From positions 2,604,001-2,668,000 of the forward strand of contig JAGTWJ010000019.1 of the NCBI GenBank assembly GCA_020064725.1: 64,000 nt of DNA, given 5' to 3'. A program made the position numbers and the translations under genes. Below are positions 57,273 through 64,000 of this stretch, piece after piece (within the stretch, counting starts at the first letter, position 1; every line of letters begins with the position of its first letter). The stretch is from Drechslerella dactyloides. Taxonomy: Eukaryota > Ascomycota > Orbiliomycetes > Orbiliales > Orbiliaceae. The notes beneath the pieces were generated by a model. That model saw only the letters and a list, made by a program, of their open reading frames with translations, did no database searches and was not told where the DNA came from.

Positions 57273-58739
57273 CGTTGTCTTCGTTCGGTTGATCACATTT
57301 GCATGGTCTATGTTCTCATGCCTGCTAATCTTGGGCGTACGCTCGCCTGTTCCAACAACACATCATGGCGCGAACTACCACATCGCGTCGAGAACTCCAC
57401 GTCCGGTATACAGTCCGACGGATCGGATCAAAATGTTTGAAGCAAAGCCAGTCTCGTAAATTTGTGCAAAGAACTCATGAAATAATGCAGCTGAGCCTGA
57501 GGAGGACGGAGGTAGCCATAATTATGTCCAGGTTGGCCGAAGCCAAAGGAGCAGTATCCGAAGGCGTCCACCAAGGACAAGGAGGCCGTTGTCGGATCGG
57601 TGTTAGACACGTGCACCCAATCCAGATTTCAAGCTCGGATGAGGTCGAGCCACTGGAAGCTGGATCCATGGAGCGTCCCATCACCCGTGCGAATTAATCT
57701 TTTGGCATCAAAACGTGACGCTTTCAAAGCAGTCTCGGATATCAATTGGCAGCACGAGTCGTCATAGATCAGAGGAGCTTGACCGCAATCCACAATTCGT
57801 ATCTCGGGCGAATCAAGTTGGTTACTTGTCTGAAGCAGGCTATACGACATACCGACTGCGGGGAGTTTCGAAATTCCTCCAGTAGTCTAGCGCAAGGCGC
57901 TAGATATACCTCATTAGGGTCTATCAGTCGCAAAGGCAGAGACTAGAGGACAGGATGGAGACGCGGGCTTTGGCGTCGAAGTTTAAGATGTTCCCAGAGG
58001 ACCCTAGGGATTTCCAAAAGCTTGAAGACAACGAATATGATTCAACAGAACTTATATCTACTGAATAGAATCTGCTTTTTTCAGATCTGCTCCACTAAAT
58101 TTTTAGAGCGCCCTAAGCTGGCATACCGACAACTTTAGCTTTGCAGATTCTATCATACTCGCATTTTGCAAGTTCGCCTCTTTTGTTCCGGATTTAATAT
58201 GTGCTTACAACTCTGAATTCCGACGGCCTTCCTCTGGTGATTTTGGCAATCATCAAGTATTTAATTGCCATGTGATTGATTTTGGTTCAGTATTCATGAT
58301 ACTCACCGTGAAACCGTATCATGATATTGGTCTTGTCGACAGACAGACCAGCTCGCAGGGACAACACAGACTAAAAGAAAAATATCACGCACTGCACCTG
58401 CTGATGCAAGATGAAGATGCGGTTGCGCCATTGCAAAGTGTGCACGATTGCGGGGCCAGGTGTCATGCGGCCTGAAGAACCTGTCCTGAAGCACTCCGCT
58501 CACGAGATCAACTTCCCCTCTATTTGGTACATCTCGACATCTTACTTCATCGTCACGAAAACTTAGGATGGCATATACACCCATATCAATATTTATATCC
58601 TAGCCCGCTAAATCCCGTCTATAAATCTACAGACATGCATACATACATCCAGGAATTCGCCATACATACATAGGTACATAACCGCCGTTTCCTTCTAACA
58701 AAAAAAAAAAAAGCGTCTCCAACAATCATGTCGCAAGTG
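57273..58739. other. Gene-free stretch, COQ6 promoter and regulator 3' flank
   Basis: 1.47 kb with no supported gene. Frames at 57365-57697 (+) and 57428-57850 (-) overlap and lack family matches. The right end (58620-58739) includes CATACATACATA repeats and an A12 run before the stop of the next gene. Confidence 0.5.
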
Positions 58740-61473
58740 TCAGGTCTCAATCTCATACGTCCCTCTCGTGGTCGTGTCGTCCGTCTCGACATGCATGCGC
58801 CCCATGTTCGCACCCCAGTCAGCTGCACCGCCGTACTGCTCCGAGTTACCCGATGGGTGTTGATGCTGCATCATGTAATACCCCAGCGCTGACGCTCCTC
58901 CTGCAGCAGGTAAAGAGCTCGTTAAGTCTAACGATGTGGTGTTCGATAGCAGCGAAGCTCGCCGATTCTGCATGGTGCCCTGCCCGGCGCCGTAATTCGA
59001 CGACTGCGTGGCTTGCGCTTGCGCGAAGTTCTGCATCTGTTCTATGGGCGTCCCATAACTGTAGTTTGGGAACCGATTGCTATCTGGGATCTGGGTGCTC
59101 TGCCTCGGAGCCGATACAGATGCCGGCGCGCCGCTTGCTCCGCCCCCGCTTCCCACGACGCTCGCATCGTCGTATTCCTCCTGCTCCGCCATGATCTCGT
59201 CTTCGTATTCTTTCTGGAAAGCGAGGCCGTTGACACCTTGGCTGTTGACGCTGTTTGCCGCCGTCGCCGCCACGCCATTGGCGCCAGCAGCAACGCCTTC
59301 CATGCAGTATCCCGCACTCGCATCCAACGCCTTCAACGCAAAATCAATAAACGCGGCACCCTTGCTGCTAACCTTCAGCGTCCAGCGATACTCGTCCAAG
59401 CGGGCCTTGTAGAACTCGCTTTCGATCGAGACTTGCGAAGAAGCCCAGAGCAGCGAGCCAAAGGTACCAATCAGCGCAAAGTTGACCCGCGAGGCAAAAT
59501 ACCAGAACGACTGCAACTGGTCCGGTTTCAGGCGGTTGACGAATTCGATGGCGGATATCAGCCGGGTTTTGGCCGCTGTACGGCAGATGTGGACGAGATA
59601 CAGGCTGGTAGAGGGCGAGAGGGCCCTGATGATTGACCTGTGGAGCGTAATCTCGGTGGCAAAGTAGGCCAAATGTAGGTATCCTATCAATCGGATGAAG
59701 GTCAGTCGTACATTCTTCGATCCGTCGGTTTATGTGTATCCAAGTTGTGCGCAGTTGTTAACCCACCATTCGAACTTAGCTTCCTGACTTTCGACGAGTC
59801 CATGCGAAGGCATTCAGGCAGCCTCGAGTACCACTCTTTCAGCCTGATCTGGACGGGTTTCGCCCTCTCCAAGACGCTCTCAATGCCTCTCTGCTCTGCC
59901 TCCTGCAAGATCGAAATCTGGCTCTCGATTGTGAAGAAGCCGTCCAGAACTTCGGCCGTCAGCTTTGTAAGCTCAATCATCTCGGTGAACAACATCCTTC
60001 CCTTGTCGACTTCCGCGCCGGCTTCTTCCTGGTCCTCGTCTAAAGAGCTTTCTGGAAAGTCGGTTGCCGTTACTGGCTGTACGGCCCAGTTGGAATTTGT
60101 AATGTGTGATGGCCGTCCATGTGTAAGTGCCGCCCATTTATCCTGCATGAAGACAGCCCATGCTAACCGTTTCCGAAGTCCACGCTCCCAGTTTGGAATC
60201 TTCCAGCCAGTGCAATCGAGGTGCAGTCCGAGCTCCTGCGCTATGGCGACGATTTGGCAGGTGAGCACCCAGGAGTCTCCCTCCGGCCGCTGGAGTAGCA
60301 GCAGCCCTGCCTGCACGGTCGACAGCTTAGGGCGATGGATCACATCCGACATGGTCTTCCATGCAAGCTTCTCCAACGCCTCTACGTCTGGCTTCTTCTG
60401 CGCGGAAAGTTCCCTGTCGTAACTCCACCAGTTCAACGCGAGGATGTACACAGCGGCGAGTAGCGGAGGGGAGAATTCGCGGTGCGTCCGGGCGTACTTT
60501 TCCAGGAAGACATTCTTATGGAGAATTGGGAATGACGGGTGGATGATTCTAAAGTAGAGGTTGATCAGAGCCTGTCCATGCGGGTTTACGACCCTCTCTA
60601 TCGCGTCGAGGTCTTCCAGCTCTTGTGACGAGTTCCGCGTGTCCTTGTCCGGCATCATGAGAAATGTTGTCGCATCGGCGACCCGTCGAAAACTCCCTCC
60701 ATTTGAGCCAATAGTCGGTTTATATTCATCTCGGGGATCGAAGGGACAGAGGTCGATCAAAGCAGGTTCGTACTCAGACGTCGGACCAAGATAAGCACTA
60801 TGTCGATGAGTTTGCAGGCCCAGCGTTTTCTTCAACAGCGTCCGTCCCGGCAGGTTGGCATAATCGTCTGGTGGCAGCGTATCACGAAGCGAGTCCTTGA
60901 TTTCCTCGTTACCAGAACTCTTTCTGGCCGGTTGGCGGGGGGAATCTGGTTCATCCATACTTCTTCAACGAAGAGAGAATGGTCACAAAGAATATGTTAG
61001 TTTGGCGTTAGGCAAATGCCAGCAAGCAAAAAAGCCGGCTGCTGTCGAATGATGAATGGTTTTATTCGACTCTAAACGTACCTCTTTTTATTTGAGGTTG
61101 ACTGTTTCTCGTCATCAGACCCGGTGGGGGCAACAGTGAGCCTTCTCTTCCTGGGCTGGGGGCTCTGGATGAATGTACAATCTTGCTTATGAAATTGACA
61201 CAGAACGCAGACAGATGTGTCTTCACGCATAACACATCTCGATTTCCGCCTTCGACATGCATCACAAGGCCGGTCTTTCCGGCTCCTGATGCTCGAAGAT
61301 GTCGTGGCAGAGGTGAGTTGAGCGGAGATAGGAGGAGGAGGGGCGCCAGCAGAAGGCGAGTTCCGTCCAGGATTTACATTCGGATTTGGGGCAATGATTG
61401 ACTGAGGGGGCTGAGAGGGAGGAGGTGGTGGTGCCACAGCCGCAGAAGCATTCGAGTTCAAAGATTCCGCCAT
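58740..61473 (-). CDS. Zn(II)2Cys6 transcription factor, TamA/DAL81-like
   Basis: Three exons, 61473-61082, 60962-59767 and 59683-58740, give 843 aa. The N-terminus is Pro/Ser/Ala-rich. The binuclear zinc cluster has six cysteines at 70, 73, 80, 89, 92 and 99 (CDACRRRKSRC then CVLCQFHKQDC), followed by the basic linker QSPQPRKRRLTV. The middle domain is the fungal-specific TF domain, with IIHPSFPILHKNVFLEKY, SPPLLAAVYILALNWWSYD, QELGLHLDCTGW, and KRLAWAVFMQDKWAALTHGRP. The C-terminal 250 residues are Gln/Ser/Gly-rich. The cluster and middle region resemble TamA of Aspergillus and yeast DAL81/UGA35, co-activators of nitrogen-source genes; the orthology is from memory of the family. Exon 2 starts at an AAG acceptor, and a second AAG three bases later would be equally in frame. 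A long leader lies upstream. Confidence 0.85.
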
Positions 61474-62000
61474 GGCAAACCGTTTCGATTATTGATATCG
61501 ATCTATAAAATGGGGGAACAAAATCGGAAACCGTATTAAGAGCCGTATGCCTGCTTCTGGATCCGTCTGTTGTCGCCGATTCAAATGAAGCGCTGGAATT
61601 AATCAACATGAACAACAGAGATATTGCCATACCCCAGGCCAGCCAACTACCCAGGGTGCAGGGCTTTTGCATGTATGCGAAAAAGAAGAAATCCACAAGA
61701 AAGGAACCAAAGGACACAGGAAACTCACCAAAAAAAGCCTGCTCAAGTGAAGCTTATTGTGGCCACCGTTCTACACGGAGTTTCGCCCGAGGCGACGACC
61801 TTCTATGACAGCAGTCCCAAACAATGGCTCTGGAGCCTGCGACATTGTTAGCACAATACCATGGCTGCGGGTTTAAATATTGCGCTGCTCGTCGCATGAC
61901 AGGTAAAACGGTTGAAGAATCAGATAGTCGACAAGGAGATTGGAAGGCTTGTATTTCGGCATGGGATAACATTAGAGTGACGAGCACTTACTCTTAACAG
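61474..62000 (-). promoter_or_regulatory. Leader of the TamA/DAL81-like gene with two candidate introns
   Basis: Two well-formed minus-strand introns are visible upstream of the start codon. One is 61837-61991 (GTAAGT donor, GCTAAC branch, CGCAG acceptor). The other is 61503-61729 (GTGAGT donor, TATAG acceptor, no clear branch). Both would lie in a 5' UTR. This is inferred from splice signals only. Confidence 0.35.
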
Positions 62001-64000
62001 AAAGCTGTCCGAACAGACTCCGGAGCATGAAACGCCTGGGCAGCTGGCTTCGCTTGCTCGGTGCGACGGGAAGGCACAGCTAAGCAGACGAGGTAGACGG
62101 ACAGGCCAGAACGAAGTGCTATCGATATCGACAAGTGCTTACGGGACCCACGGACAGACAGGAGCCTAGGCAGGACCTTGCAGGAGGAGAATGCGAATGG
62201 GCGTCCGTCTGTAGGTGCACGGGTGCTTTGTCATGCAAGAACAAAAATAAAAATGAGCACAGCATTTAATGATAATAGGTAACCGCGATATCGCAATACG
62301 ATATATTAAACCGGTACGCTGGCCACTGGGCGTGGGCGCCGGGCTTCCTTCCGTCTAATCTGCTCTGGGCGGTGTTGCACACGACCTGTTAACCACACAC
62401 TTCGCTCCCATTCAGCATCACTACAGACTTATATTTCTGGGTTGGGCACCAACCGAGCAGAAAACGTGGGGAGAAGCAGGTAAGTGATAGCGGAGCGGCA
62501 GCTACTGCAGCGCCTACTTTCTTCAGTGCCTTGCTTTAGTTCGACTCAGGCCGGGTCCTCGGCCGTCTTTCGCAAATGCAATGGCCACAGCCCGGGGTTC
62601 AGAGGCCGTGATCTCTGAAGGGGGTGCTGCTTCTTTGGCGAGGCTGCAGTCGCCGAAAGTCAGATCGGTTCCAGGGTCCGCCCAAGCTGCTGGCGACTGG
62701 CAGCGAGGAAAATAAAAAGTGGAAAACGGGAAACCAGTAGCAAGTGCTAATAACGGTGGGCGTGGACAGCAAGGTACATGGCATGGACATGACTTATGTC
62801 CACTGTCGCCGAAGTCAGAAACGTGAGCAGTACCTGCTTTAGGGAGGAAAGGAACAAAATAATGAAAAGGAAGCGACCAAAATTCGAAAAAGTCACATTC
62901 CTGTTCTGATTAATTTGAACTCGATCTTCAGGTTCTCCTCGGACAAGGCCTGGTCTTAGATCCCAACGGACCAAGGACACCAGGCATCCTCATGGCGGAT
63001 TTCGCGCTTTGCATGTTGGCTAGCCCAGCTTCAGTTGTTCATTGTAACCATCTGTGGGGAGAGCCTCAAACAGCGGCATGCGCAGCAGCCATGGCCAAGG
63101 GTCTACCCGAACCCTTAATAGCAACATCGCGTGCTTCGAGGGACATCATAATGTGGGCAGCGTCATTCTACGTGAAGATGGAGGTATGTATGTATGTATG
63201 TATGTACCTCGAGTGTCTCTCTGTTCATGTTTTTTGCCTTTACCCGTCATCATTATGCATGAACTGGCTGATAAGGAGATACTATTGTTGAATTATAATA
63301 CGTTGGAAACCATTCACCCAAACAGGGGAACCTGTCGTTTGGGTGCAAATGCAGACGCATGTGCGTCAGCGAGCGGATTCGAGCTTTTTGCAGAACCAAA
63401 GACCTGCCAAATCGTCCGAAAAACCAACTGGCACAGACAGACCTCCATTTGCAACAGCGCTGGGGGCCGGCCATGATGGGGGTGGGAACGGAAGGGAAGC
63501 CTTGATGAACTCGAACATGTTGCCAAAAAAACGCGCAACCGAAAACTAGCGTCGTTTTTCTTGCTTCATCAGCACGAGGCGCCTTGACGCAGAACGATAA
63601 AGACTGTTCCTATCTACTGGAAAATGCATCCGAGTCGGGTTAAGGTAAAGTTTGAGGCAGAAGGGAATCGACAGGATAGATAAGAGATCGGAAGAGCCAA
63701 TGATACGAAAGACGTTTAGCTGATGGTAGCGCGAAGAGCTGTGTCGTCCCACCAGGCACTAAACCGAATCTGCAAATAAATGATGATAATGGGAAACCCC
63801 CAAGTTGTCTTGAATTGGGCGGTCTGGCGTGGGAGGAAGTCAGTGATGGGAGGCGCTGGTGGGGTCGCCTAGGATCAAAGGAGGTTTGCAGGGCTCAAAA
63901 CTGTGGGGGCGGGAAGGAGTTCAAAGAAATGCTCGTCCCTAACTACGGTATCGGGTACGGACTGGCGAAAAATGTGATTTCAATCGTCCAGGGCATTCAA
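62001..64000. other. Non-coding right end of the window
   Basis: No supported gene. Frames at 62992-63476 (+) overlap in two frames and have no family. Contains a GTAT microsatellite at about 63184-63207. Probably promoter DNA of the TamA-like gene and flank of a gene beyond the window. Confidence 0.5.
63184..63207. repeat. (GTAT)n microsatellite
   Basis: About six GTAT units in non-coding DNA. Confidence 0.85.

Overview
The window is nuclear DNA of a filamentous ascomycete (Pezizomycotina); I cannot place it to order. The evidence is many short spliceosomal introns (about 45-155 bp, GT-AG with CTAAC/CTGAC branch sites), fungal-type proteins (Rcr family, TamA/DAL81-like Zn2Cys6 regulator, Whi5/Nrm1-like repressor, VPS8, VPS33) and single-gene housekeeping units on both strands. 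There are no operons and no transposon, rRNA, convincing tRNA, CRISPR or viral sequence that I can recognise. Exon models were built by hand from splice signals, reading phase and family conservation. Total coding lengths close in frame for every gene reported.

Layout. 1-8330: gene-poor leader. 8331-9726 (+): Whi5/Nrm1-like G1/S repressor. 10813-14156 (-): alanyl-tRNA synthetase in 8 exons, with a possible mitochondrial leader upstream. 15999-17709 (+): aldehyde dehydrogenase. 18320-19090 (+): disordered orphan. 19807-20580 (-): Rcr-type membrane protein. 21848-22945 (-): GPALPP-motif protein, divergent from 23352-28685 (+): VPS8. 29300-30772 (-): CaMK1-type kinase. 30773-33264: empty. 33265-36300: a tandem segmental duplication carrying two diverged copies of an unrecognised two-exon gene, both on the minus strand. 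37489-38305 (+): UBE2W-type E2. 38949-40268 (-): RPAC1/AC40, divergent from 40643-42376 (+): complex I 49-kDa subunit. 43117-47530 (+): TAF2. 48716-49021 (-): CDC26-like APC/C subunit. 49857-51489 (+): UBA3 (NEDD8 E1). 51761-54382 (-): VPS33. 54801-55248 (+): SmG. 55590-57272 (-): COQ6. 58740-61473 (-): TamA/DAL81-like regulator. 61474-64000: leader and intergenic DNA.

The most unusual signal is in RNA processing. The last intron of the complex I 49-kDa gene and the first intron of the next gene, TAF2, can only be removed to give the conserved protein if they are AT-AC introns. Both start ATAAGTG[CT]CCC and both end CTGAC-N6-GTGCAC or near it, with the same branch-to-end spacing. The same block has a 6-nt microexon in UBA3, a 12-nt microexon in the UBE2W-type gene and a GC-AG intron in VPS33. 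The second highlight is the duplicated orphan pair at 33265-36300.

Functionally this is a mixture of housekeeping genes: translation (AlaRS), Pol I/III and Pol II transcription (RPAC1, TAF2), splicing (SmG), respiration and quinone synthesis (49-kDa subunit, COQ6), ubiquitin/NEDD8 (UBE2W-like, UBA3, CDC26) and endosome/vacuole tethering. VPS8 and VPS33 are both CORVET subunits, 23 kb apart. Neighbours do not form a pathway.
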